From Halomonas huangheensis (GTDB lineage Bacteria; Pseudomonadota; Gammaproteobacteria; Pseudomonadales; Halomonadaceae): a stretch of 64,000 bases of DNA. Positions 36,121 to 46,362 of the stretch are shown here, one piece after another. Within the stretch, counting starts at the first letter, position 1. Every line of letters begins with the position of its first letter. The stretch spans positions 4,464,001 through 4,528,000 of the forward strand of contig NZ_CP013106.1 in assembly GCF_001431725.1 (NCBI RefSeq). Reading direction: 5' to 3'. The position numbers were made by a program, and so were the translations under genes. The notes under the pieces are model-generated. The model saw only the letters and a list, made by a program, of their open reading frames with translations, did not search any database and was not told the DNA's origin.

Positions 36121-36249
36121 GATATACAAAGTGAATCCATTACTGGCGATCGCTGAGCAACACATTGCGTCAGACGCCAGATCAGAGATGACGCGCGGGG
36201 CCGGCCGTCCTGCGCCACCAACCTATCTTCGAGATAGAAGGAGCACACC

Positions 36250-37422
36250 ATGACCACTGCCGCCCAGGATGCCATCATCGATGCTACTGCCCCGGTTGTC
36301 GCCGAACACCTGGATGCGATCACCGCACGCTTCTATCCACTGATGTTCGAGCGCTACCCCGCGGTCAAGGCGATCTTCAATCAGAGCCACCAGCAAGATG
36401 GCGGTCAGCCCCGCGCCCTCGCCCGCAGCGTGCTCGCCTATGTCGGCCTGCGCAAGCAACCGGCCGAAGCACGCGCAGCCATGGCCACGGCGATCAGCAA
36501 GCACGTATCTCTCGGTATCCAGCCGGACCAGTATCCGATTGTCGGTGAATGCCTGATGGCCGCCATCGGTGAAGTGCTGGGTGACGCAGTAACAGAAGAC
36601 GTCGCCGATGCCTGGGGCGCGCTCTATGGCGAACTGGCCGATCTGCTTATCGCTGCCGAAGCCAGAGAATACCAGGCCTTCGCCCAGCGCCCGGGTGGCT
36701 GGGAAGGCACCCGCGAGTTCCGGGTTGCCCAGATCGAACAGGAAAGCGATGTCATCCGTTCCTTCTACTTCGAGCCTGTCGACGGCAAGCCGGTCGCCGT
36801 GGCAAAAGCCGGGCAGTACATCGGCCTGTGCCTCGATGTCGAAGGCACCACCGCCCACCGCCACTACAGCCTGACTGGCTGCGATGCCGAGCGTGGCTAT
36901 CGCATCTCGGTCAAGCGCGAGCCGGGTGGACTGGTCAGCCCCTGGTTGCATGACAAGGTGAAGGTCGGCGACACCCTGCTGGCGTATCCGCCGGCGGGCG
37001 ACCTGACTCTCGACGATGGTGAGGCCCCGGTGATGCTGATCAGCGGCGGCGTTGGTCAGACTCCCATGCTGACACTGGCCCGAGAGGCCCTGAAACGTGG
37101 TCGCCAGGTGTGTTATGTACATGCCGCTCGCGATGCTGCTCACCACGCCTTCCGCAATGAAGTCAGCACACTTGGAAAGGCATATCCCGGCCAGTTGACC
37201 CACTACCATCTCTACGAACAAGGAGATGGCGCCGATGCCAACGGATTCGTTGACCAGGCGCTGTTGCAGCGCCTGCTGCCGAGCCCCGACACCCAGTGCT
37301 ACTTCGTCGGCCCCGCGGGCTTCATGAGCGCGGTGGATGGCTACCTCGATACGCTGGGCATTGGTGCCGAGCAGCGTCGTTACGAGCACTTCGGCCCGTC
37401 TCGACCGCTCAAGACAGCCTGA
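36250..37422 (+). CDS. hmp: Flavohaemoprotein, nitric oxide dioxygenase
   Basis: This 390-residue enzyme oxidises NO to nitrate using O2 and NAD(P)H. The globin domain (residues 1 to about 140) includes FYPLMFERYPAVKAIFNQSHQ and the proximal histidine in SKHVSLGIQPDQYPIVGECL. The FAD domain has the RxYS motif in HRHYSLTG. The NAD domain has SGGVGQTPML and CYFVGPAGFM. It has a strong AGAAGGAG ribosome site and is divergent from norR under a sigma-54 promoter. Confidence 0.96.
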   Translation: MTTAAQDAIIDATAPVVAEHLDAITARFYPLMFERYPAVKAIFNQSHQQDGGQPRALARSVLAYVGLRKQPAEARAAMATAISKHVSLGIQPDQYPIVGECLMAAIGEVLGDAVTEDVADAWGALYGELADLLIAAEAREYQAFAQRPGGWEGTREFRVAQIEQESDVIRSFYFEPVDGKPVAVAKAGQYIGLCLDVEGTTAHRHYSLTGCDAERGYRISVKREPGGLVSPWLHDKVKVGDTLLAYPPAGDLTLDDGEAPVMLISGGVGQTPMLTLAREALKRGRQVCYVHAARDAAHHAFRNEVSTLGKAYPGQLTHYHLYEQGDGADANGFVDQALLQRLLPSPDTQCYFVGPAGFMSAVDGYLDTLGIGAEQRRYEHFGPSRPLKTA

Positions 37423-37446
37423 AGCCCCAAGCTACGATGAAAAATG

Positions 37447-37480
37447 CACAAGGCCGCATCCATTTGGATGCGGCCTTGTG
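37447..37480. terminator. Bidirectional terminator between hmp and tctA
   Basis: A 15-bp stem (37447-37461 with 37466-37480) with a 4-nt loop lies between the convergent ends. On the minus strand it is followed by ATTTTTC, a good terminator tail for the tct operon. Confidence 0.88.
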
Positions 37481-37500
37481 TCGTTCGGGCTGGAGCAAAG

Positions 37501-39015
37501 CTAGGCGTGTTGGCGAGCCTGGGGTTTGCGTATCACCATGAAGTAATAGAACACGGCGGTCAGCGCGAGGAAGAACAAGCTATCCGGGCTGGTCAGGAAG
37601 ATCAGCGGACTGCCGTCCGAGATCGACAGGGAGCGTCGACAGTATTCCTCGAGGCTCGGGCCAAGAACGAAGCCAAGCAACAGACAGGCGACAGGATAGC
37701 CGTGTCGGCGCAGGAAATAGGCGAGGATACCGAACACCAGCGCCAGCCCCATCTGGAACATCGAATAGGTCGCAACATAGCAGCCCACCAGCGCGATCAC
37801 CGCAATGCTGGCATAGAGGATGTCGCGCCGAATCGACACGATACGTACGAAGTACGGACCCAACAGATAGAGCGTCAGCGGCACCAGTATCAAGGCCGAT
37901 ACAAATAGCGCCATGAACATCGGGGCGACCAATGCTATCTGGCTATCGAGGAACTGCGGTCCGGGCTGTAGGCCATTGATCACCAGCACGCCAAGCACAA
38001 TCGCCGTGGTCGGATCACCGGGGATGCCGAATGACAACATCGGCACAAAGGCCCCACTGCACATGGCGTTGTTCGCTCCCTCGGCCGCGGCGATACCTTC
38101 CACCGAACCCTTGCCGTACTTCTCGGGATGACGAGAGCTGCGCATGGATTCGGCGTAAGCGACAAAAGCCGCCATCGAGCCGCCCGCCCCTGGCAGCACA
38201 CCCACCGCATAACCAATGATCGCAGTCTTCACATAGCGGTAAACACCAATTTCCCGCACTTCGCTGAGCGGTGGGATAAAATCGCGACGTCGAATAGGAC
38301 TCGCCTTGACGTCATCCGCATCTACGGTACGCGCCGACTTGTTCTCGGCCTGCACCAGTAACTCACTGATGGCAAAGGCGCCAATCACCAGCGGCATGAT
38401 GTCGATACCTTGCATCAATACCGCCGTGCCGAAGGTGAACCGCGTCACCGGCTGCATGACGTCGATGCCAACCGTAGCGATCATCACACCGAGGGTGGTT
38501 GCCACCAGCCCCTTGGAGATCGCTCCGCGCTGGGAAATGACAATCACGATCAAGGCAAAAGCGATCAGCGCAAACTTGCCTGGCGTACGTATCAATAACG
38601 CCGCATCAGTGGCCAGTGGCGCAACGACCATCAGCAGTACGGCCCCCAAAGCGCCTCCGATCATCGAGGCCAGAGCAGCATGTCCAAGGGCCTTGGCTCC
38701 TTCACCACGCTGCTGCATGGGGTAGCCTTCGATGGCGGTCATCATCGACGCCGGCGCACCGGGAATGTTGATGGTCGTGGCGGTGATACTGCCGCTGCAC
38801 ATTCCGGCCATGAATATACCGGCACAGGCCACTAGAGCCGCGGTGACGTCGAGGCTATAGGTCAGCGGCAGCAACAGTGCAATGGCCAGCATCGAGGTCA
38901 GCCCGGGCACTGCACCGAAAAAGGTGCCGATAAGATAACCGCCGATCAGATAGGGAAGAATGTCGGGCTGCATGAGCACCGCAAACCCTTGCATCAATTC
39001 AGCAACGTAGTCCAT
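37501..39015 (-). CDS. tctA: Tripartite tricarboxylate transporter, large permease TctA
   Basis: This 504-residue permease has about twelve spans and the TctA signatures GTFFGAVPGLTSMLAIALLLP, GMCSGSITATTINIPGAPAS and VGVLPGAGGSMAAFVAYAES. It works with TctB and the periplasmic TctC to take up carboxylates using an ion gradient. It is the last gene of tctC-tctB-tctA. The carboxylate is not identifiable from sequence. Confidence 0.95.
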   Translation of the reverse strand: MDYVAELMQGFAVLMQPDILPYLIGGYLIGTFFGAVPGLTSMLAIALLLPLTYSLDVTAALVACAGIFMAGMCSGSITATTINIPGAPASMMTAIEGYPMQQRGEGAKALGHAALASMIGGALGAVLLMVVAPLATDAALLIRTPGKFALIAFALIVIVISQRGAISKGLVATTLGVMIATVGIDVMQPVTRFTFGTAVLMQGIDIMPLVIGAFAISELLVQAENKSARTVDADDVKASPIRRRDFIPPLSEVREIGVYRYVKTAIIGYAVGVLPGAGGSMAAFVAYAESMRSSRHPEKYGKGSVEGIAAAEGANNAMCSGAFVPMLSFGIPGDPTTAIVLGVLVINGLQPGPQFLDSQIALVAPMFMALFVSALILVPLTLYLLGPYFVRIVSIRRDILYASIAVIALVGCYVATYSMFQMGLALVFGILAYFLRRHGYPVACLLLGFVLGPSLEEYCRRSLSISDGSPLIFLTSPDSLFFLALTAVFYYFMVIRKPQARQHA

Positions 39016-39018
39016 GTG

Positions 39019-39543
39019 TTATCCCCACAGTACCGGTAGGCGGACCTGAAATACCCATTCGAAGAGGCCGTATCCCAGTACCGCAATCGCCACAGCGATC
39101 AACGCCTTGACCACCAACTGCCGCCGGCCAGGCCGCCCTGAGCTGAAGACCAGCGTCATGGCAAAGGCATACAGTGTGGTGCTGATGAAATATCCCAGCG
39201 ATGCGAACATTGCGATGTAGGCGGCGGTCAACACCACCACTGCCAACGGCCCACGCAATGAACCGGCGCTCGCTTTTTCAGGAGCCTGCGCATCGTCATT
39301 GGGCGTAGCAGAGGCCTTATTGGTCGCAACAGCAGCCCTGGCCTTGCGCCGATCCCCGAGTACCGATGCTCCAAGCGCCATCAGCATGATCAGCCCCAGC
39401 ACGATCGGAAAGAACGAAGCGGTGATATTGCCATTGCTGACAGGCGGGGCAATGTCCAGCGCCGCAACGAGATAGACCAGAGTCAGCGCCAGAAGGAGCA
39501 CAACGACACCGGCCCTGCTACCCAACCAGGACAGAATTCTCAT
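39019..39543 (-). CDS. tctB: Tripartite tricarboxylate transporter, small permease TctB
   Basis: This 174-residue protein has four hydrophobic segments (VVLLLALTLVYLVAALDI, ASFFPIVLGLIMLMALGASVLG, LAVVVLTAAYIAMFASLGYF, ALIAVAIAVLGYGLFEWVF) with a charged, Ala-rich loop between the second and third. The pattern and its place directly before tctA identify it. A strong hairpin separates it from tctC. Confidence 0.9.
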   Translation of the reverse strand: MRILSWLGSRAGVVVLLLALTLVYLVAALDIAPPVSNGNITASFFPIVLGLIMLMALGASVLGDRRKARAAVATNKASATPNDDAQAPEKASAGSLRGPLAVVVLTAAYIAMFASLGYFISTTLYAFAMTLVFSSGRPGRRQLVVKALIAVAIAVLGYGLFEWVFQVRLPVLWG

Positions 39544-39565
39544 GACCAGACCTCGTGGAATGGAG

Positions 39566-39591
39566 CCCCGGCGTGCATCCGCACGCCGGGG
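39566..39591. other. Intercistronic hairpin between tctC and tctB
   Basis: An 11-bp GC-rich stem (39566-39576 with 39581-39591) sits in the 64-bp gap between tctC and tctB. On the minus strand no T-run follows, so it more likely protects the tctC message 3' end or lowers tctBA expression than terminates fully. Confidence 0.65.
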
Positions 39592-39607
39592 AAAATTTCA
39601 ACCAGTC

Positions 39608-40576
39608 TCATTGCCCCAGTAAACCCGCTTCCTTGAGTTCATCCATGCGCGCAAACAGATCCTGCTGACTCTGCTGCGCCCAATCGGTGACCTCGCCATG
39701 GCCCAGCCAGTTGGGCGTCACACCGACATCGACCAACCAGTTCTGGAACTCTTCACTGTCATAGGCCTGCTGATAGGCTTGCTCCAATGCCTCGACGGCT
39801 TCATCCGGCGTGTTGGCCGGTGCCGCCAGAATCACGAAACTGCCCATCTGGATATCATGGCCAAGCTCGGTGACCGGAGGTACGTCGGGGAAGCTCTCGC
39901 TCTGTACATCGGTGAACTCCACCAGGCCACGAGCGCTACCGGCAGAAATCAGCGACTCGAAATCCCCCAGGCTGGTGAGGGCAAAATCCACTTCTCCGTT
40001 GAGCAGCGCTTCCTTCTGCGGTGCGGCACCTCCCGGATAGGACACCACCTTGAATTCCACACCCGCCTGATCCTGGAGCTGAAGCAGGGTCAGATGGGTT
40101 CGGCTGCCCATGTTCTGAATACCGGCGCGAATCTCACCCGGCGCCTCCTTCGCTGCTGCGATCAGTTCTTCGAAGTTTGCATACGGTGAGTCGTCGGGCA
40201 CCACGATGGAATCCGGCTCGCTGGTGATACGCGCAATCAGGTCAAGCTTGTCGATATCGTAACCCGCCAGCATGCCCTGCCAGGGAATCGTCACCACGCT
40301 GTCGTAGGTCAAGGCGACCATCGTGTAACCATCGGGCTTGGCTCCGAGCACCTGAACCAGTCCATTGGCGCTCATGCCGCCTTCGATGTTCTCAACATAG
40401 ATCGTGCCACCAAGAGCGTCTTCGGCAAGGTTGGAGATCTTGCGTACGATCCCATCGGTACCACCACCGGCGCCCCATGGCACGATCATGCGGATATCGC
40501 GTTCCGGGTAGTCTGCGTGCGCGGCGGTACCAGTGATCAGTGCCACCAGACCCAGACTCAGGATTGACTTGCGCAT
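39608..40576 (-). CDS. tctC: Tripartite tricarboxylate transporter, binding protein TctC
   Basis: This 322-residue periplasmic receptor has a signal peptide (cleavage near AHA-D) followed by YPERDIRMIVPWGAGGGTDGIVR, the family opening. Later stretches KPDGYTMVAL and GSRTHLTLLQLQ are also typical. It precedes tctBA and is divergent from the NIPSNAP gene. An AGGGAG ribosome site precedes ATG 40576. Confidence 0.94.
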   Translation of the reverse strand: MRKSILSLGLVALITGTAAHADYPERDIRMIVPWGAGGGTDGIVRKISNLAEDALGGTIYVENIEGGMSANGLVQVLGAKPDGYTMVALTYDSVVTIPWQGMLAGYDIDKLDLIARITSEPDSIVVPDDSPYANFEELIAAAKEAPGEIRAGIQNMGSRTHLTLLQLQDQAGVEFKVVSYPGGAAPQKEALLNGEVDFALTSLGDFESLISAGSARGLVEFTDVQSESFPDVPPVTELGHDIQMGSFVILAAPANTPDEAVEALEQAYQQAYDSEEFQNWLVDVGVTPNWLGHGEVTDWAQQSQQDLFARMDELKEAGLLGQ

Positions 40577-40912
40577 GGCGTTTACTCCCTAGCATTGTTA
40601 TTGAGCCCCGGCCGGATGCGTACCATCAGACATGGGGAAGGGGAACAACTCGGGTCATCATCAGGCAGGCAGGCAGTTCGAGTACGGCCTGCCAACTATT
40701 TCGGGAACTTGTAATGGCTGACTCAACATCATACATCATACAAATAACAGCCAAGGACAACATAGCCCTCGCCGAGCCAATGCGATATCCAACTTTAGTG
40801 GACGGTCACAATCTGCCGCCCCCAACTATGGTCGTACTCGCATACAAAGATCATATGTACTACTAATAGTGCAGCATAGATGTCTCTTTCCCCACCCTCA
40901 CAAGGAGGTCAT
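40577..40912. other. Divergent promoter region tctC / NIPSNAP
   Basis: The 336 bp are AT-richer than the genes and must hold both promoters. A direct repeat ACATCAT-ACATCAT (40726-40739) and an imperfect CATA ... TATG inverted motif (about 40840-40856) could be operator sequences. No regulator gene is adjacent and I cannot name the factor. No coding ORF is convincing here. Confidence 0.45.
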
Positions 40913-41230
40913 ATGATCGTCGATCTACGCACCTACACCATGGTTCCCGGCCGCCTCAATGCCTTTCTGGAACTCTATGAGCGCGAAGGCCTGCCCATTC
41001 AGAAGCGTCATCTCGGAAATCTCATTGGTTACTTCGTGACCGAGACAGGCACCCACAATCAGGTCGTCCACATGTGGGGCTATGAGTCGGCGGCTGACCG
41101 CGAACAGCGCCGTACGGCCATGGAAAAAGACCCGGAATGGATCGCCTATCGCAAGAAAAGCGCCGAGGCGGGTAATGTCCAGCACCAGTGCAACAAGCTA
41201 CTGCGTTCCACGTCCTTTTCTCCGCTGTGA
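40913..41230 (+). CDS. NIPSNAP family protein
   Basis: This 105-residue protein has the NIPSNAP ferredoxin-like barrel pattern: IVDLRTYTMVPGRLNAFLELYE, GYFVTETGTHNQVVHMWGYES, and REQRRTAMEKDPEWIAYRKK. Bacterial members often sit in catabolic clusters for organic acids or aromatics. The ATG at 40913 follows an excellent AAGGAGGT. It precedes the ThDP enzyme by 112 bp, which include a 15-bp tandem repeat, and is divergent from tctCBA. The biochemical role is unknown. Confidence 0.85.
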   Translation: MIVDLRTYTMVPGRLNAFLELYEREGLPIQKRHLGNLIGYFVTETGTHNQVVHMWGYESAADREQRRTAMEKDPEWIAYRKKSAEAGNVQHQCNKLLRSTSFSPL

Positions 41231-41265
41231 GATAGCCTCCACCTCCATCGGCCATACTTTTTTTC

Positions 41266-41325
41266 CACAGCCATACTTTCCACAGTCATACGCGCCACAG
41301 CCACGCTGTTCACAGCCACACCACT
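41266..41325. repeat. 15-bp tandem repeat, four imperfect copies
   Basis: Units at 41266-41280, 41281-41295, 41296-41310 and 41311-41325 all begin CACAG(C/T)CA and then diverge. The array lies in the leader of the ThDP-enzyme gene, 18 bp before its start. Confidence 0.85.
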
Positions 41326-41342
41326 CCTGTCGGGACATTGCC

Positions 41343-42995
41343 ATGACTTCTCAGCCCAGCGCCCACGGTGGCCAGGTTCTCATCAAAGCCCTTGCAGCTC
41401 AGGGAGTCGATCGGGTCTTCTGTGTGCCTGGCGAAAGCTATCTTGCCGCTCTCGATGCACTGCATGACGCAGACATAGACACCATCGTTGCCCGCCATGA
41501 AGGCGGTGCTGCGATGATGGCCGAAGCCGATGGCAAACTGACCGGTCGCCCCGGCGTTGCCTTCGTCACCAGGGGGCCTGGCGCCACCAATGCTTCCAGC
41601 GGAGTTCATGTCGCCTTTCAGGACTCGACCCCGATGGTGCTGTTCATCGGTCAGGTCGCCAGTGATCAACGAGATCGCGAGGCTTTTCAGGAAGTCGACT
41701 ACGGCGCCATGTTCGCGCCGCTGGCCAAGTGGGTTGCCACCATCGACCGCGTGGATCGGTTGCCGGAATATGTCAGCCACGCCTTCCACGTAGCCCAGAG
41801 CGGTCGCCCCGGCCCGGTGGTACTGGCGTTGCCGGAAGACGTGCTGTCCAGCCCCTGTGAGGCCGAAGTGCTACCCGCTGCCAACCTGCCCAGCGGCCGG
41901 GCCGACAGCCGGGATGTCCAATCGGTCATCGAGGCGCTTGCCGACGCCGAGCGGCCGATGGTGATTGTCGGTGGCGGAGGATGGTCTCCAGCAGCCGCCC
42001 GAGCATTGGGCCAGTTCGCCGAGCGCTGCCAGTTGCCGGTTGGCGCCTCTTTCCGCTGTCAGGACTACCTCGACAACCGCCATCCACACTATGTCGGTGA
42101 TGTCGGGATCGGCATCAACCCAGCGCTGGCCGAGCGTATCAAAGAGGCTGATGTGGTTCTGGCACTTGGCGCGCGCCTTGGCGAGATGACCACCAGCGGC
42201 TACACCCTGCTGACGCCCCCCAGATCTCGTCAACGCCTGATTCACATACACGCTGATGCCAACGAACTGGGTCGAGTCTATCGCCCGGACCTGGCAGTGA
42301 CTGCCAACGCCGAAGTCGTGGTGCAGCAACTGGCAGAGCAAGCAGAAGCTCCTCGCCAGGACCGCCGCGACTGGCTGCAAGCCGCTCGAGCCGATTACGA
42401 TGCCTGGCAGATCCCTGAGCCGACGCCGGGGGCGCTGCGCATGGAAACCTTGATCAGCCATCTCAACGAGGTCCTCCCCGACGACGCCATTCTGACCAAT
42501 GGCGCGGGCAACTACTCGGCATGGCTCCATCGCTACTATCGCTATCGCCATTTCCGCACTCAACTGGCCCCGACCTCGGGTTCCATGGGCTACGGCCTAC
42601 CCGCGGCTGTGACGGCAAAGCTCCGATACCCGCAGCGGGATGTGATCTGTCTCGCAGGAGATGGCTGCTTTCAGATGGTCTCGCAAGAGTTCGGCACCGC
42701 CTGTCAGTACGGCGCCAACATCATTGTGCTGATCTCCAACAACGGCATGTACGGCACCATTCGCATGCACCAGCAACGTCGCTATCCACAACGACCTTCG
42801 GCGACGGATCTCATCAATCCGGATTTCGCTGCACTGGCACAAGCCTACGGGGGCTACGGCGAAGTGGTCTACGATGACGAGAGCATCGCACCCGCTCTGG
42901 ATCGTGCACGTAATGCAGGCCGCCCCGCCATCCTTGAGCTGCGCGTCGACCGAGATGCCCTCTCGCCACGCTTGTGTCTTGAGAAGACGCCCTGA
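41343..42995 (+). CDS. Thiamine diphosphate-dependent enzyme (acetolactate synthase-like)
   Basis: This 550-residue enzyme of the acetolactate synthase/2-oxo acid decarboxylase superfamily has an N-terminal PYR domain with the catalytic glutamate in ARHEGGAAMMA, a middle domain (MVIVGGGGWSPAAARALG) and a C-terminal PP domain with the ThDP motif beginning GDGCFQMVSQEFGTA and ending ISNNGMYGT. No ilvN-type small subunit is nearby, so valine biosynthesis is unlikely. Decarboxylation or carboligation of a 2-oxo acid imported by TctCBA is plausible but unproven. Confidence 0.88.
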   Translation: MTSQPSAHGGQVLIKALAAQGVDRVFCVPGESYLAALDALHDADIDTIVARHEGGAAMMAEADGKLTGRPGVAFVTRGPGATNASSGVHVAFQDSTPMVLFIGQVASDQRDREAFQEVDYGAMFAPLAKWVATIDRVDRLPEYVSHAFHVAQSGRPGPVVLALPEDVLSSPCEAEVLPAANLPSGRADSRDVQSVIEALADAERPMVIVGGGGWSPAAARALGQFAERCQLPVGASFRCQDYLDNRHPHYVGDVGIGINPALAERIKEADVVLALGARLGEMTTSGYTLLTPPRSRQRLIHIHADANELGRVYRPDLAVTANAEVVVQQLAEQAEAPRQDRRDWLQAARADYDAWQIPEPTPGALRMETLISHLNEVLPDDAILTNGAGNYSAWLHRYYRYRHFRTQLAPTSGSMGYGLPAAVTAKLRYPQRDVICLAGDGCFQMVSQEFGTACQYGANIIVLISNNGMYGTIRMHQQRRYPQRPSATDLINPDFAALAQAYGGYGEVVYDDESIAPALDRARNAGRPAILELRVDRDALSPRLCLEKTP

Positions 42996-43250
42996 AGGAA
43001 GCGACGACACGGCGTCTCGTGCCTGACGGTACAGTACCTTGTGGCTGGCGGCACGGGGCGCCAATTGAACTGCAGAGCGCAACGGTTATTACGTGAGCCA
43101 GAACTCACCTGAACGAAAGTAACATTTGATTTTACCAACCTTAAGCCTGCTCCATGCTGTGAAGCATGCTCATCGAGAAGCCCTGCTGGATGTCGCGACA
43201 ATCGCCATTCCCCGGGACTTCCATTGCCGGCACTTCACAGGAGATGCGTC

Positions 43251-44603
43251 ATGCAGGATTTCGATACCCTCGAAGCCGGGAGCCGTGAACAGCACGGAAC
43301 CCAGCTCAATCATCACTACTGGATGCCCTTCACCGCCAATCGTGACTTTCATGCCAACCCGCGCATGATCGCCGGCGCCGAAGGCCGCTATTTCATCGAC
43401 GACCAGGGACGGCGCATCTTCGATTCGCTCTCCGGCTTGTGGACATGCGGTGCTGGCCATAACCGTCAGCAGATTCGCGATGCCGTCGCCCATCAGCTTG
43501 GAAGCCTCGACTACGCACCGAGCTTTCAGGTATCGCACCCGCTGGCTTTCCAACTGGCCGAGAAGATCGCCGGCCTGACCCCTGCTGGACTCGATCATGT
43601 GTTCTTCACCGACTCCGGCTCCGAGTCCGCCGATACTGCGCTGAAGATGGCCAAGGCTTACTGGCGACTCAAGGGACGCCCCGAGAAGACGCGTCTGATC
43701 GGACGTGCCAAGGGCTATCATGGCGTCAACATCGGCGGTACCAGCCTCGGTGGCATCGGTGGCAACCGTAAACACTATGGTCAGCTGCTCGATTCGACCC
43801 ATTTGCCGCACACGCTGCAACCGCAGCTGGCCTTTACCCGTGGCCAGGCGGAAACCGGTGCCGAGCTGGCCGATGCGCTGATCGAACAGATCGCTGTGCA
43901 TGATGCCTCTACCATCGCTGCGGTGATCGTCGAGCCGATGTCCGGCTCGGCAGGGGTCATTGTGCCGCCCAGGGGTTACCTCGACCGACTGCGCCAGATC
44001 TGCGATGCCCACGACATCCTGTTGATCTTCGATGAGGTCATCACCGCCTTCGGCCGTAGTGGTGCACGTACTGGTGCCGAAGCCTTCGGTGTCACGCCGG
44101 ATATCATGACCGTGGCCAAACAGGTCACCAACGGTGCCGTGCCGATGGGTGCTGTCATTGCCTCCAGTGACGTGTTCGACGCCTTCATGCATGCCGGTGG
44201 TCCCGAGCATGCCGTCGAGTTCCCACATGGTTACACCTACAGCGGCCATCCGGTGGCCTGCGCCGCCGGTATTGCGGCGCTGGACCTGCTGGAGAAGGAA
44301 GACTTCCCTGGCCAGGTGCGTGCCATCTCGCCCACCTTCGAAGACAAGCTGCACGCCCTCAAGGGACGCGCCCATGTGGTCGATATCCGCAATTTCGGCC
44401 TCGCTGGCGCCATCCAGTTGGCCCCTAGCGATGGTGACCCGAGTATCCGTCCACGCGACGCACACCTGGCGCTGTGGGCCGCCGGATTCTATGTCCGCTA
44501 CGGTGGCGATACGCTGCAGTTCGGCCCTCCCTTCGGTACCACCGAAGAAGAGCTGGAGCGTCTGTTCGACGCCGTCGCCACCACCCTCGACGGCCTGGCC
44601 TGA
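43251..44603 (+). CDS. Omega-amino acid:pyruvate aminotransferase (class III, BauA-like)
   Basis: This 450-residue PLP enzyme belongs to the class III aminotransferases. The PLP lysine is in MTVAKQVTNGAVPMG, the PLP-phosphate contact in FTDSGSESADTALKMA, and the Asp-binding strand in LLIFDEVITAFGRSG. N-terminal HYWMPFTANRDF and C-terminal RYGGDTLQFGPPF are typical of beta-alanine:pyruvate transaminases. It precedes an MmsA-type dehydrogenase, as bauA does in pseudomonads, so beta-alanine to malonate semialdehyde is the leading hypothesis. ATG 43251 follows AGGAG. Confidence 0.9.
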   Translation: MQDFDTLEAGSREQHGTQLNHHYWMPFTANRDFHANPRMIAGAEGRYFIDDQGRRIFDSLSGLWTCGAGHNRQQIRDAVAHQLGSLDYAPSFQVSHPLAFQLAEKIAGLTPAGLDHVFFTDSGSESADTALKMAKAYWRLKGRPEKTRLIGRAKGYHGVNIGGTSLGGIGGNRKHYGQLLDSTHLPHTLQPQLAFTRGQAETGAELADALIEQIAVHDASTIAAVIVEPMSGSAGVIVPPRGYLDRLRQICDAHDILLIFDEVITAFGRSGARTGAEAFGVTPDIMTVAKQVTNGAVPMGAVIASSDVFDAFMHAGGPEHAVEFPHGYTYSGHPVACAAGIAALDLLEKEDFPGQVRAISPTFEDKLHALKGRAHVVDIRNFGLAGAIQLAPSDGDPSIRPRDAHLALWAAGFYVRYGGDTLQFGPPFGTTEEELERLFDAVATTLDGLA

Positions 44604-44769
44604 AAGACAGAATGATGGGGCTGTCCACCGTTAATTGACAGGCTGTGGACAGATTTCATTCCGGTAATTCACATAGTTATCCACAGGCGACGATGCGTTC
44701 GTTGCCATCATTCAACAAGGTGACGAACCTGTTGCTGATGTTGCAGGTTCGAACTCAAGGATTTTCTGC

Positions 44770-46257
<1,488 letters not shown>

Positions 46258-46280
46258 TTCAACAGCCCGCCTGATACGAC

Positions 46281-46304
46281 TCGGCCCCGCGGATGCGGGG
46301 CCGA
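46281..46304. terminator. Hairpin between convergent mmsA and SSS symporter genes
   Basis: A 10-bp very GC-rich stem (46281-46290 with 46295-46304) and 4-nt loop lie 24 bp after the mmsA stop. T-runs are weak in both directions. Confidence 0.65.
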
Positions 46305-46362
46305 TGGCTATCTATCGCTACTATCCATCTCTACTGTCTACATTTACTGTCTACTGCAGCAG

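Noticed and set aside
36223..37389. 388-codon minus-strand ORF opposite hmp
   Set aside because: It is a codon-bias shadow of hmp in high-GC DNA; no ribosome site and a protein unlike any family.
40714..40866. Short plus-strand ORF before the NIPSNAP gene
   Set aside because: It has no ribosome site, is in AT-rich promoter DNA and ends before the strong AAGGAGGT site of the real gene.
43170..44465. 431-codon minus-strand ORF opposite the aminotransferase
   Set aside because: It is antisense to a clear PLP enzyme and His/Gly-rich without domains, as is usual for shadow ORFs.
44677..44685. Perfect DnaA box TTATCCACA between the aminotransferase and mmsA
   Set aside because: A single box without an AT-rich unwinding region or neighbouring dnaA/gidA genes does not support an origin; it may be chance.
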